In this document: piece after piece, positions 19,951-30,465 of the stretch
Position numbering within the stretch: position 1 is the first letter of the stretch
Layout: the number at the start of each line of letters is the position of its first letter
Source of the DNA: Escallonia rubra
Lineage: Eukaryota > Streptophyta > Magnoliopsida > Escalloniales > Escalloniaceae
Reading direction: 5' to 3'
Length of the DNA stretch: 64,000 nucleotides
Assembly (NCBI GenBank): GCA_033065855.1
Contig: JAVXUO010000083.1
Coordinates: 211,326-275,325, forward strand
Notes under the pieces: model-generated
What the model was told of the DNA's origin: nothing
The model's database searches: none
What the model saw: the letters and a program-made list of their open reading frames with translations, nothing else
Program-made: the position numbers and the translations under genes

Positions 19951-20073
19951 AAGCTGGTTTTCTTGTAGTGACTCCGTCGTGCCGATGCTAACAGAGATGG
20001 TCAAATTAGCGAAGATGAGATGCTAAAACTTGTCAAAATATGTGCTGCGAAATGGGGATTTTCAATTAAATGA

Positions 20074-20400
20074 TTTTTTACCCATATATTTTATTAGTCC
20101 TCTTTCCGGCCTTCATAAGCTAAGCTCTTTGTACTTCTTCCAACCGCATGAGACTGGGGAGAACCCTTATCTACAAGGGCTACCACCTCAGTCTCTATGT
20201 TTGTAATACAATATCACTCTTAAGAGAAGTTACTATGAATACGAGCAAATGCCTCGTCCCAATCGAGGTACCGGGGCAATTTAGCATTGATTTGCTGTTT
20301 CTGTTGAAAGACTCATAAGTTCTTTTAAAATGTAAAAATAATTTCGCGACACTTGACTGCATATAACCTTTGGGTTTTGATGTCACAAAAGCAATATTTA
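20074..20400 (+). repeat. 3' flank of the broken CML-B copy
   Basis: 20098-20195 matches the CML-B 3' UTR at 3736-3830 and 20203-20400 matches 6462-6720. This fixes the order of the duplicated unit as promoter, gene, 3' UTR, downstream block. Confidence 0.8.
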
Positions 20401-21342
20401 GAAATATGTGCTTTTAGTCCAAAGCTCAAAAGTGCTCTTGACTATACTCACTTTTGAAGAGCAGAAGCAATTTCAAACTGGCCGTCATTATATATTGTCA
20501 GATTATTCAGTGTGAACCAATTTTTATGCACCTCTTGATCTCTGGAAAGATTTTCAAGTTAACATTGGTAAGTAGTATAGTTGTAAATATGTAATTTTCT
20601 TTTCCTTTACGTTTGAAGTATTATTTGACAAACAGTCGTCGTATTTAACTCACCAATAAACAATTTTTGATAGTGAACTACATTAAACATTAAAAATTAA
20701 AAATAATGTACTTCCGTACTTTTGGCTAGCATCACTTTTTGCATAAGATCTTTCAAAACTTTGATACTATTTTTGAAGTCAGATAAAACCTACCCATTAT
20801 AACTATATAGGAGTAAGACTTTATCTTAACCCTCCTTTATTAGTATCTATAAAATGTCTGACTTAAATTATTTGTAAGAAAAGGGAATCAATAACCGCAC
20901 CCCATATTTCATCACTCACTTACCAATTTATTCACTAATTAGGTACACATGACCTTCTTTTCCCTTTAATGACAGTTTTAGGTTAACTTTTAGTAATTGA
21001 ACTCAAAATTTGAGTGTGGTTATCAATCCTCTAAATAAAAAGTGTTTCAAACTTGCACAAGAATACTCGATCATATAGGTTTAATGATAAACCATAGCAG
21101 CATTTCTTTTTAGTCAAGCAGAATATATAAATCACATGCATTCATATATTCTCCACGTAGTGCCTTCCCTTTCAATCTTTGTGAAGTGGGAAAAGGAGGA
21201 AAAAGAAACACTGGGAAGCCACCACAACCCACTCCTTTATTTGATGCTAGGCAAAGGGATATTTGATCAAACTTGCAATTGATGGGTTCAATATTCTTCA
21301 ACGATAAACTCGAATCAACGTACAAAAAGAGCAAACAAGTCC
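20401..21342. other. Intergenic, promoter region of next CML
   Basis: AT-rich, no gene or transposon recognised. The last few hundred bases are presumably the promoter of the CML at 21431. A minus-strand frame at 21110-21334 has no recognisable feature. Confidence 0.5.
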
Positions 21343-21348
21343 TATAAA
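21343..21348 (+). promoter_or_regulatory. TATA box of CML-C
   Basis: TATAAA 83-88 bp before the ATG at 21431, followed by a CT/CA-rich leader. Confidence 0.6.
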
Positions 21349-21430
21349 TCAGTAAATAACAAATGCTCTGCTAGCTCTCACACCAACCCCTCATCTTCTT
21401 CTCAAGCAAGAACAACAAAAACACTTCCTC

Positions 21431-21766
21431 ATGGTGGAGAATTATGAAGGCAACGGAAACAACCCTTCCAGCAACGGACGCAAGGCTCCAATGCTGGGCC
21501 ATCATGAGGGGAGCAAGGGTGCAAAAATTCGCCTGACAGAAGAGCAACTGAGGCTTTGGTTCATCAAGTACGACACGAATCGAGATGGCAACCTTACGCG
21601 GGCCGAGCTGACGGAAGCCTTCAGTAGACTCGGCTCGTTTTGGGGTGGTTATAGGGCGATGCAGGCGTTACTCCATGCCGATGCCAACGATGATGGATGC
21701 ATCGATGAGGATGAGATGGAAGAGCTCGTCAGATATGCTAATAAGCGCAAGTATGCTCTTGCCTAG
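21431..21766 (+). CDS. Two-EF-hand calmodulin-like protein with N-terminal extension (CML-C)
   Basis: A 111-residue single-exon protein. A 20-30 residue hydrophilic N-terminal extension (VENYEGNGNNPSSNG) precedes the EF-hand pair; loops are about residues 49-60 (DTNRDGNLTRAE) and 85-96 (DANDDGCIDEDE), both with the key Asp1 and Glu12. The linker has FWGGYRAMQAL, so the usual Trp of the GWRA core is Tyr. A second in-frame Met at residue 21 could serve as an alternative start giving a size closer to the paralogs. It is more diverged than the CML-A/B and D/E pairs. Calcium-sensor role inferred; no localisation signal seen. Confidence 0.9.
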   Translation: MVENYEGNGNNPSSNGRKAPMLGHHEGSKGAKIRLTEEQLRLWFIKYDTNRDGNLTRAELTEAFSRLGSFWGGYRAMQALLHADANDDGCIDEDEMEELVRYANKRKYALA

Positions 21767-22021
21767 GTTTTTAGCGGACTACTATCTTCTCCTTCTTGTT
21801 ATATGTAAGCTGCAGCTTCCTGATGATATAGTCTAGAGAAGCAAATAAGGGATACCTTGTTCCATGTACTATGTACTAATATCCGGGTTTTGAGGTAGCA
21901 AATCTCAATATTTGGAATGATGTATAGATCTGAGTGCAATGTGCTTTAATTTCTGTTTTGGCAGGGGTTGCTCTAACTTTGAAAAGCGATGCCCTAATTA
22001 AGGCTCGTTTCTCACGCATAA

Positions 22022-22677
22022 CTAGTTTTTTAACCCGTGCGTTGCATACGGAATGAATTTTAAGAAATGCCACAGAAAATTAGAATTAAAAAATCATATG
22101 CAAAAGAACCACTTTAGGAGAAAAGATGAGAGAGATAATAGGAGATTTGAATTTTGATTTTCAGTTAGGATATGAAATTACCCTGATTGAGGAGATAATG
22201 ATTAAGAGATAATATAGGAATCAATTTTAAAAGAGAGAAAACAATAGTGGCCAAGGTTGGAAGTTCTAACTGTACGTATACGTACAAAATATTGTATATT
22301 GAAAAGGAAAGAGAATATTTGTGTCAAATAATTAGCATTTCTTATATGACACGTGGCAAGCGGAGAGAACTTGATTTTGGGAATAATTGTGGAATAAGAT
22401 ATTAATTAGATTAACGAGATAATAATCATTATAGAAACTTGGTTAAGGTGTAATAATTACAAATTACTTTTGAAATTTAAATTTAAACTGATAAGAAATT
22501 TTTTAATTGATTGGAGAGAGATAACTAAATTCAAAAATTAAAGTGATAATAGTAAGTAATTAAAGTTAGTTTATATAATAATAAATTAAATCCACATGGC
22601 GAAAAAAGAGAATATACACGTAGGCGGTGACGTGGCAACATTATCTCAACTTTGGCTTTCATATATATATAATTAGA
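22022..22677 (-). mobile_element. Helitron, non-autonomous, 656 bp
   Basis: On the minus strand it starts TCTAATTATATATATATG at 22677 and ends CTAG at 22022, with an 18-nt hairpin region (CCGTATGC/AACGCACGGG, 22034-22051) about 8 nt before the CTAG end. It sits between host A (22021) and T (22678) without target duplication. The paralogous unit has the empty site ATAA^TTAG at 25413/25414. These are the classic Helitron features. No Rep/helicase coding, so it is non-autonomous. Confidence 0.88.
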
Positions 22678-24138
22678 TTACCAATGGTTTCTTGGAGGAT
22701 AAGCCAAGGTTGCGGTAGTAAGAAAACAATCAAAAACCTAAGTATAAAGCTAAAACTATACAAATGATGACACCTATACGTATACACTAATAGTAGCAAC
22801 ACACCTAGGCAGAGCTACATGCTTGGGTTTTGTTATAACTTTATAGCGACAAAAAATTACGATCTTTTTTTTCTATATACTTATAAGCAACCAACTGCTG
22901 AGATGCAATTGAAACCCAACTCCAATTGCAGGAGATCCTTTTTTAGAAGCCTTGTAGCGGGATTCAAATCTACGGCAAAAGTGGGTGCAAGCCCAACTTA
23001 ATATGTTTTTCCTTCACATTTGAAGTATTATTTGACCAACAGTTATACTTAACTCACTCATGATAAACTTCATAGCGGAGATATGGATAAAGGATAGTGA
23101 CATAAATGGGAGCAGAAATAGACTTTTTCTAAAAAAAATTACGAAACACTTCATACTTAGGGATTAATTGTATCCAGCACCTCGTGTTTCTATTTTGATC
23201 ATCAGAAGTCCGTTGGTTTTTCGAAGACAAGACTATTTTGCTTGCCCAGTTTTGTTGACATGGCATCCATGTCACTTCACTCCAAAGAGTGGCGACCCCA
23301 AAGAAAACTTTAAGAAGGGATGGAATGACCAAATATTCATGCTTTGAACGTGTGAAAAGGAAACACATGAACTGTGATGAGAATATTTCCATTTACTACA
23401 AGTGCCTTCTTTATTCTTCTTTTTGGGAATGGATTGGGCACAAAATAAGCTTTTTGGATTCCACAAGCAACCAATCCACTCGTGATGTCATCAATTGACG
23501 CATTGATGCCATGACAATGCACTATACAGATTCATGCATGCAAGGATTAAATTTATGTTTTTCAGAACGTTAAGACATTTGCTACACCATGAAATTTCAC
23601 CGTATTAACTGATAATAGCTTGCAAGTCTATACGTACGCTATCAAGGAATTTTACTGGTTAAGTTATGAAGTGAGTCGATATACAAATTGGTGCATATGA
23701 TCACGTCGTGCAACTTTCGGGGACTAAGAAATATGACTAGGTCTGATGCAAAAGTTGTAATGACATTTACTAAAACAATGTATCACAAACCAAAACTTGC
23801 GATAAAATATTCCAGAAGCTGATATTACTTTGGCAAAAGTCATGACAGCTGTGACATTAAGAGTAACCATATTAGTATATATCTATTAAAGTCCGGCGTC
23901 CAATCCAAAACAAACTCAAGATGAAGAGAAGTCCACCAGATATAAGAATCAACCTCAAACCTCAAATATGGTCGGCGTGAGACTTGACAAGAACCACGCA
24001 TTCTACTTCTTTTTGGTTTGTCAATCACTTCAAGAATCTGGAGGTGTTGGGGGAGGCCGGATATGGTTCTGTCAGGAAGATAAGTAGGAATAAAAGATAT
24101 ATGGATGAGCAAGGAGGAGTGTACTCCGGTCTGCAGTG

Positions 24139-24146
24139 TATAAATA
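24139..24146 (+). promoter_or_regulatory. TATA box of CML-D (broken gene)
   Basis: TATAAATA 69-76 bp before the ATG at 24215; identical in position and sequence to that before the intact partner (30390-30397), so the promoter appears preserved in the broken copy. Confidence 0.65.
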
Positions 24147-24214
24147 TATCCAAGCTCTATATCTATGATGAGCACGGCAAATAGAGTTTCTTTTCTTTGG
24201 GATAACAACTCAAA

Positions 24215-24496
24215 ATGCCTATTGTCACGGTCACGGTGCTCAAGGCTGGAAAAAAATTTCCTCTCACAGAAGAGCAGCTAAAGGGCATCTTCAAACAGAA
24301 CGACAAAAACGGCGACGGCCTTCTGAGCAAGGAAGAGCTCAAGGAAGCTTTCAAGAACCTGGGTGCGCTCTTCCCTGGCTGGAGAGCGTCGCGTGGTCTC
24401 CATTACGCCGATGCTAACGGAGACGGATACATCAGCTAGGAAGAGTTGAACGCCCTCGTGCAGTATGCTGCAAGTATTGGATATACTGTCAAGTAA
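24215..24496 (+). pseudogene. CML-D with one nonsense codon
   Basis: The frame encodes MPIVTVTVLKAGKKFPLTEEQ, EF-hand 1 (DKNGDGLLSKEE), the FPGWRASRGL linker and EF-hand 2 up to DANGDGYIS, then TAG at 24437-24439. The intact paralog at 30466 has AAG (Lys) there. The stop removes Glu12 of the second loop and its exiting helix; beyond it the frame continues undamaged to TAA at 24494-24496 (EELNALVQYAASIGYTVK). Full frame 93 residues; the truncated product would have 74. Promoter, leader and AATAAA (24621-24626) are retained, so a transcript is plausible. Recent loss, or a sequencing error or an allele. Confidence 0.9.
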
Positions 24497-24900
24497 ATGA
24501 TGAATTATACCTTTCATAGCCTTACAAATATGAAGGGTGTGCTTTCATGTCCAAGTTTGTATGTGTGTAACACAGTTGTGTTTCATGTGTGTGCCTAAAG
24601 TTGGGTGTAACAGACCATAGAATAAAGCATCTGGTTACCCTAAAACTGCAAAGCAAAAGTTTCCAATGTATAAGCATTTTGCCCAAGTTCCACCGGCTCG
24701 TCAAATCTGTGCTCATGGAATTAGAATCCAACCAAAAATATGCCAGGTGGACTGACATGGCTAGCTACAAACTAGTTGAACTTGGCCAGTATATCGATCT
24801 TCTCAACCTGGATCGCTATTCAAATGACATTTCCAAATCGTACATAGGCTAACTTCAAATGACCGGAGCTCATAAAGGAGTTGAGCTCTCAAGCTTAAAT

Positions 24901-25227
24901 AGAAGCTTGTTTGACGCGTTTACAAATCCAGCAAGCTCAAACCTCATTTTTGTCATGTGCCCAACGAGCTGAGCTTGACTTGTTTAGAGCTCGTTAATTA
25001 GCCTCCCCTAATAAAGAGCCAACAGAATAACGTTCAGCGAAAACAAGAGTCGTTAAGCATAAGGTCCAAGGCCAAAGAACGTAAGCACATCACAAGATAA
25101 GTTTTGTGACTGGACACATGACGATCTTTGCTTTTTAGATGATAAGTTTGTTATAATACAAATAGCAATCTTTACTTTAATCAAAGCAAATATTCATAGT
25201 TATCTGTCACATATGAATGTGGAGGTG
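24901..25227. other. Intergenic, 3' end of unit 1
   Basis: Continues to align loosely with 31156-31400 (shared GTTCAGC, AACAAG, AAGGTCCAAGGCCAAAGAACG). No gene seen. Confidence 0.6.
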
Positions 25228-26299
25228 AAGCAAATAAGGGATACCTTTGTTCCATGTATTATGTATTAGTATCCGGGTTTTGAGTTAGCAAATCTCAATA
25301 TTTGGAATGCTGTATAGACCTGAATTCAATATATGCTTTAATTTCTGTTTTGGCAGGGGTTGCTCTATCTTTGAAAAGCGATGCCCTAATTAAGGCTCGT
25401 GTCTCACCTATAATTAGCATTGGTTTCTGGGAGAATAAGCCAAGACTGCCAGTCATTTTTTTTAAGAAAACAATAAAAAACCTATAAGTATAAAGCTAAA
25501 ACTATACAAGTGATGACACCTAAATGTATACACCAATAGTAGCAACACACCTAGGCAGAGCTAGATGCTTGGGTTTTGTTATAACTTTATAGTGACAAAA
25601 ATTTAGGATCTTTTGTTTCTATATACTTTTAAGCAACCAATTGCTGGCTGCGATGCAATTGAAACCCAACTCCAATTGCAGGAGATCCTTTTTTAGAAGC
25701 CTTGTAGCGGGATTCAAATCTACGACAAAAGGCAGTGAAGCCCAACCTAATATGTTTTTTCCTTTACATTCGAAGTATTATTTGACCAACAGTTATACTT
25801 AACTCACCCATAATAAACTTTGGAGATACCAATAAATTAAAGGATGGTGACCAAATGTGAGTAGAAATGAACCCTTTCTTAAAAAAAATTGATTGAGCAC
25901 CTCATATTATGGGTCAATTGCATCCAAAACCTCGTACTTCTAATTTTGGTACCCTGCACCTTAGAGCTTTTTAATCATAGTTCTCAGCACCAAATGAAGG
26001 TCATCCACCCATTTGACCACCGTTAGTCATTTTAGGGCAAGACTATTTTGCCCATGCCATCACTTCCCTCCAATAACCCCACAAGGTAAAAACCCAAAAA
26101 CACACCTAACTTCAATTGGTCAAAGGTTATAATGGTAACTTAAACCTAAAAAAATTAAGAAAAATGAAAATACAAACTTTTCTCTCCTGTTCCTCTCTCA
26201 TCGTCTACCCCACCCACCTCAGCTAACCATCGAGAACCAACATTATTGCCCAACCCTCATTTTCCTAAGGCTCCTCCACCGGTCTTTGTACCGTTATTA

Positions 26300-26660
26300 T
26301 CTATACTTCTATCTATATTTATACTATATATAATGAGAAGTCTATTTTTGGTGTAATAACCTTTTGATATTACACTGAGAGTGACTCCGGCGCTGACACG
26401 TGTCCATCATGAGGGCAAAATTGTAAAATATAACTTCTCACTCTCCATAAAATCATTAGTTACAAACACTCGCTCTCTGCAGGTAACTACCCATTTTCTT
26501 CTACATTTCACATTCTCCCTCACATCTGAAGAAAATTCAAATTATAATATGTCAATTGCATTTGTAAGCGATAGTGGGTAAGTAGATTATCTCAAAATAC
26601 TTTACTCATAATTTGCAAGGCATAATTGCACACGCAGCAATGCGTGTGCACGACATCTCG
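26300..26660 (+). mobile_element. Helitron-like element 1 (361 bp)
   Basis: Starts TCTATACTTCTATC after host A and ends CTCG before T, with a perfect stem GCACACGCA/TGCGTGTGC (26628-26649) 7 nt before the CTCG end. The layout is Helitron-like, but the terminal CTCG differs from the usual CTRR. Homologous to the next element: both have GGTGTAA-n-TTTTGRTRTTACACTGA near their 5' ends. Confidence 0.6.
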
Positions 26661-28303
26661 TACTACTTATAAGGAAAACAATACTTTTGGTGTAACACCC
26701 TTTTGGTGTTACACTGAAACTCACTCCGGTGTCGACAAGTATCCATTTTAAGGACAAAAATGTAAAGTACCTCATTATGCACTTTCCACATCTTCAGTTA
26801 CTTCATAGACTCCCACTCTCTGCATTTAATAATTGCATTTCTTTCTTATCAAACTATTTTCCTCCCTTCCTCTATCTCCGTCGCAGATTGAAAATTGGCA
26901 ACTGAAGAGCTTTGATTTGTTTTTTCAAGACTCCGGTGGTAACGCTCTATCTGGCTAAGTGATAATGTTCCAATGAAATATGCATTTTTTTCCTTTTCAT
27001 TTCATGCATCTATTCATTTTTCGGTCTGCATTCCTCTTAAGAAAATCCAATCTGCAGAAACTCCAAAGCCGCATCTCCCGATTGCCAACTTCCATCCCCC
27101 CCAAGTTCTCTCTTCCAATCCATGTAAGCCTCAAGCTTCCAATAACAGGTGTTGTTCAATTATAGATGTGGCTTGTATTTTACACGCAATTTGCAATTTT
27201 CAAGATCGGTCGACGTTGGTGGTGTGGGATTGATGGCCATGTATGGTGGGTTGCGGCGACGGCCACTGGTTGGCTGTTGGCGGGCAGATTGGTCGGTATT
27301 GGTGGCCGACGGTCGAAGATCGGTAGCCGATGGTGTTGACCAACCAATCGAAGGAGCCATCTGTGTCATCTTTCATGATCGGTCGGCGTTGATGGTGTGG
27401 GATTGGTGGCCGGTTATGGGAGGTTACGGCGATGGGCGATTGGTGGCTGTTGAAAGTCTTTGTTATAAGGTATGCCGCGGGAAAAGCCTAAGAGTTTGGC
27501 TATGGATGATGGTAAATGGCCGGCGTCGATAGCGAGTATTCGGAGTTTTTGGGCTGGGTATTCGGTATTTAATTGGTTCGCGGTGGATCATGGGGTCTGA
27601 TCATTTGTCTTTGTGGCCGGCAGTGTCCGACGGTGGTGGCCGCAGTGTTGGGTCGTGGTGATGGGGAGAGTGGTGGCTCCGGAGATAGGTGGTCAATTGT
27701 TGGCCCTCAGCCACTGTCGTGCGGTCGGCGAATCGCCACGGCGGCATCGTTGCGACGCTTTGAAACCATTTATGGGTTTCTGAGTTCTGACTGTTGTTTG
27801 GTGACACAGTACTGATGTGCACCTGATGCAATCTTTTTCCTAGATATCAATATATATCGGTGAAGTTGGTAAAGTGAAATATTGTTCTCTTCACATGGTA
27901 ATCATTTAGCCATTACAGATCGTAGCCGGAGAAGGTGACCGGAAGCTAATCCGGTGGAAGTGTGTATGGTAAGGCTGGTCCACGACAAAACTCCAGTGGA
28001 ATAGCCTTGGACTTGATGCCACGTGTGTGTTGCTAATCGATTTTTTATAACTCCACATGTCATCCATCTTCCCCGTGTCTTAAAATCTTCACGTGCGCTT
28101 TATTCATTAGCTTAATTAAAAAGAACAGTCATAAGATAAACAAGTTTTCTTTGACAGGTAGTAAAGTTAGTAAATAAAGTTGGATTATATGTGTAAAACG
28201 CCCTCTTTGAAATTGATTTTGAGTCAAAATTAATTTATTTTTTATTACTTATGTGTTTGATAAATTTGTGAGTCGCACACGCGATCGTGTGCACGGCAGC
28301 TCG
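26656..28303 (+). mobile_element. Helitron-like element 2 (about 1.65 kb) with GC-rich cargo
   Basis: Starts near TCTCGTACTACTTATAAGG, directly abutting or overlapping element 1, and ends with the stem GCACACG/CGTGTGC (28275-28292) and CTCG at 28300-28303 followed by T. The interior 27140-27830 is G/T-biased and GC-rich with repeated GGTCGGCGTTG/GGTGTGGGATTG stretches; the frames there (for example 27149-27532) are low complexity and I do not recognise a protein. It may be captured gene sequence. Confidence 0.55.
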
Positions 28304-28850
28304 TACATTATAAAGAAGGAGTGAATTGGGTGTTGCTTTTTTGCAAAAATCCTTTTCGATCTAGTAATTTGGCTGAAATTCTTCGATCAGTGATGGATTT
28401 TGTGGTGTTGGTGGGTGGTTGGTTTGACATGGCCGCCATTGTCGTGGTTTTTGTCCTGGTTAACTTGATACGGCTTCGGTTGTGGTGGGTTTTGTGGTGG
28501 TGGTGCTGGTTTGTTTAGTGGGTGCGGTTTTGACGGGTTTGGTGGTGCACGTTTGGTGATGCGGTTGTGATGAGTTTTGTATGGTGATGGGATATGGGAG
28601 GCTGTTGGAAATAGGGAGAGTTAAGGGGGTGCTTGGTGTCGGTGAGTGGGCTTGGTGTACGTTGGTAACAACAAGAGAGGTAGGGCGGGAGTGGGACATG
28701 GTCGGGTTGGTTCTAGGATGATTAGTTAGGGAGAGAGAGGGTGAGGAAATGAGACGGAGGTTTGCGACGTTAATTATTGGTGCCATTTGGAGCTGACTAG
28801 GATGGCAAATGAATTTAACAAGTAAATTAAAGATGCATTTGTCTTAAAAA
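28304..28850. other. Interior of the long-TIR element, G/T-rich
   Basis: Strong strand asymmetry (GGTGG/TTGGTG runs). Open frames on both strands reflect this bias. No domain recognised. Confidence 0.45.
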
Positions 28851-28993
28851 AAAAACTAACAGATATGTGGTCAAAGACTATCTTGAACGTCATGGGCACT
28901 AGAATTTTTAAAAGTACGAAGTGTTGGGTGCCAAAATTAAAAGCATAAGGTGTTGGATGCAATTGACCTCTAAGTATGAGATGCTGGGTGAAT

Positions 28994-29504
28994 TTTTTTC
29001 ACATTTTCTTGGGTCTCACTTAAAACTTACTACTCAAATAATTAGTAAATGATGGAAAACATATATAGCTAGCATAACTATTTCAAGAAACACGATTCGA
29101 AGACTGTGATCTCGTGCACTAATTTGATGTAGGACTTATCTAGTAATGGGGTTCTTGTCGATGATGGAAAAAAGATGCTATCAATATTTCAGCGTACAAG
29201 GATGTGGTGGCTCACAAGCAATATGTTAATGTACATATGAATACTATGATTTGGCTCGGGGAAGCGCCTGATTTTTTTAATGGCAGCTATCCTCCAAGAC
29301 GTACCTGAATTTGAACAATAAAATCGATTCTCCCATCATTCACATTCTCTTGCAAAGTTATTCTTACCCATCCTTAGTATACAGTGGGTTGATAGTTCAT
29401 CCCTTTGTGCACATAATTTGAGGAGGCCATGCAATATCCCTCGTGCCATCTTCAACTATGTTCGCCTTTCTTTTTATTCTTAAATGAGATGCTAAACATA
29501 TGAT
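28994..29504. other. Unmatched insert in unit 2, no gene seen
   Basis: AT-rich sequence absent from unit 1. No transposon ends recognised. Confidence 0.45.
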
Positions 29505-30389
29505 CCACAGCAAAGAATGGCGACCCCAATCTTTTACTATTTGCAAAATAAAATTTTAAGAAGGGAAGGAAAGACCAAATATTCATGCTTTGAACGTGTG
29601 AAGAGGAAAACACATGAACTCTTATGAGAATATTTCCATTTACTACAAGTGCTTCTTTATTCTTCTTTTTGGGAATGGATTGGCCACGCAATAAGCTTTT
29701 TGGATTCCACAAGCAACCAATCCACTCGTGATGCCATCAAATTGACGCATTGATGCCATGACAATGCACTATACAGATTCATACATGCAAGGATTAAATT
29801 TATGTTTTTCAGAACGTTAAGACATGTGCTACACCATGAAATTTCACTGTATTAACTGATAATAGCTTGCAAGTCTCTACGTACGCTATCTGGGAATTTT
29901 ACTGATTAAGTTATAAAGTGAGTCGATATACAAATTGGTGCATATGATCACGTTGTGCAACTTTCGGGGACTAAGGAATATGACTAGGTCTGATGCAAAA
30001 GTTGTAATGACATTTGCTAAAACAATGTATCACAAACCAAAACTTGGGATAAAATATTCCAGAAGCTGATATTACTTTGGCAAAAGTCATGACAGCTGTG
30101 ACATTAAGAGTAAACATATTAGTATCTATTAAAGTCCGGTGTCCAATCCAAAGCAAACTCAAGATGAGAGAAGTCAACTAGATATAAGAATCAATCTCAA
30201 ACTTCAGATATGGTCGGCGTGAGACTCGACATTAACCACGCATTCTACTTCTTTTTGGTTTGTCATTCACTTCAAGAATCTGGAGGTGTTGGGGGAGGCC
30301 GGATATGGACCATATGGTTCCGTCAGGAAGATAAGTAGGAATAAAAGATATATGGATGAGCAAGGAGGAGTGTACTCCGGCCTGCCGTG

Positions 30390-30397
30390 TATAAATA
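30390..30397 (+). promoter_or_regulatory. TATA box of CML-E
   Basis: TATAAATA 69-76 bp before the ATG at 30466; conserved in the duplicate at 24139. Confidence 0.7.
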
Positions 30398-30465
30398 TAT
30401 CCAAGCTCTATATCTATGATGAGCACGGAAAATAGAGTTTCTTTTCTTTGGGATAACAACTCAAA

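Larger units (their letters stand above)
16052..19970 (+). mobile_element. CACTA (En/Spm) transposon, non-autonomous, 3.9 kb
   Basis: Begins CACTACACCAAAACTG and ends GGTTTTCTTGTAGTG, i.e. inverted termini with the CACTA signature. It is flanked by a perfect 3-bp target duplication ACT (16049-16051 and 19971-19973), the size expected for this superfamily. Subterminal GCCTACGGTA repeats in both orientations lie at about 16086-16135 and, densely, at 19658-19950. No transposase frame is present; instead it holds captured gene sequence (16.2-17.12 kb) and a second CACTA-like fragment (18.69-19.085 kb). Confidence 0.93.
15882..20073 (+). pseudogene. CML-B paralog split by a CACTA transposon
   Basis: Two halves of one EF-hand gene: 15882-16051 and 19974-20073. 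Together they make 270 nt, exactly the length of the intact paralog at 3456 (89 codons plus stop), with no other frame-breaking change seen. The break lies in the linker, after the first EF-hand and within the RAL motif, before the second EF-hand. Differences from the paralog include A53V in the linker and DADGDG to DANRDG in the second loop. Upstream the native promoter is replaced by a solo LTR. Read directly, the first half runs on into the transposon and would give a 134-aa chimera with one EF-hand. Confidence 0.92.
21838..24900 (+). repeat. Segmental duplication, unit 1
   Basis: 21838-22021 plus 22678-23125 match 25228-25890, and 23265-24900 match 29505-31155, with a few percent visible differences. 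The unit contains the CML at 24215; the partner contains the CML at 30466. The extra sequence in unit 1 is a Helitron (22022-22677); unit 2 instead carries about 3.1-3.6 kb of other transposons (25885-29504). Confidence 0.9.
25885..28993. mobile_element. Element with long (~145 bp) terminal inverted repeats
   Basis: The left end (25885-26030, with GGTCAATTGCATCCAAAACC) is the imperfect reverse complement of the right end (about 28850-28993, with GGTTGGATGCAATTGACC-like sequence). Similarity extends through CTCGTACTTCTAATTTTGG. A shorter relative lies at the equivalent place in unit 1 (23125-23265), apparently internally deleted. Long inverted termini fit a MULE-type or foldback element. The interior contains two Helitron-like elements; no transposase seen. 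Confidence 0.6.

Noticed and set aside
27149-27831. 127-aa and 80-aa frames in the Helitron-like cargo
   Set aside because: Repetitive G/T-biased sequence with open frames on both strands; no known domain.
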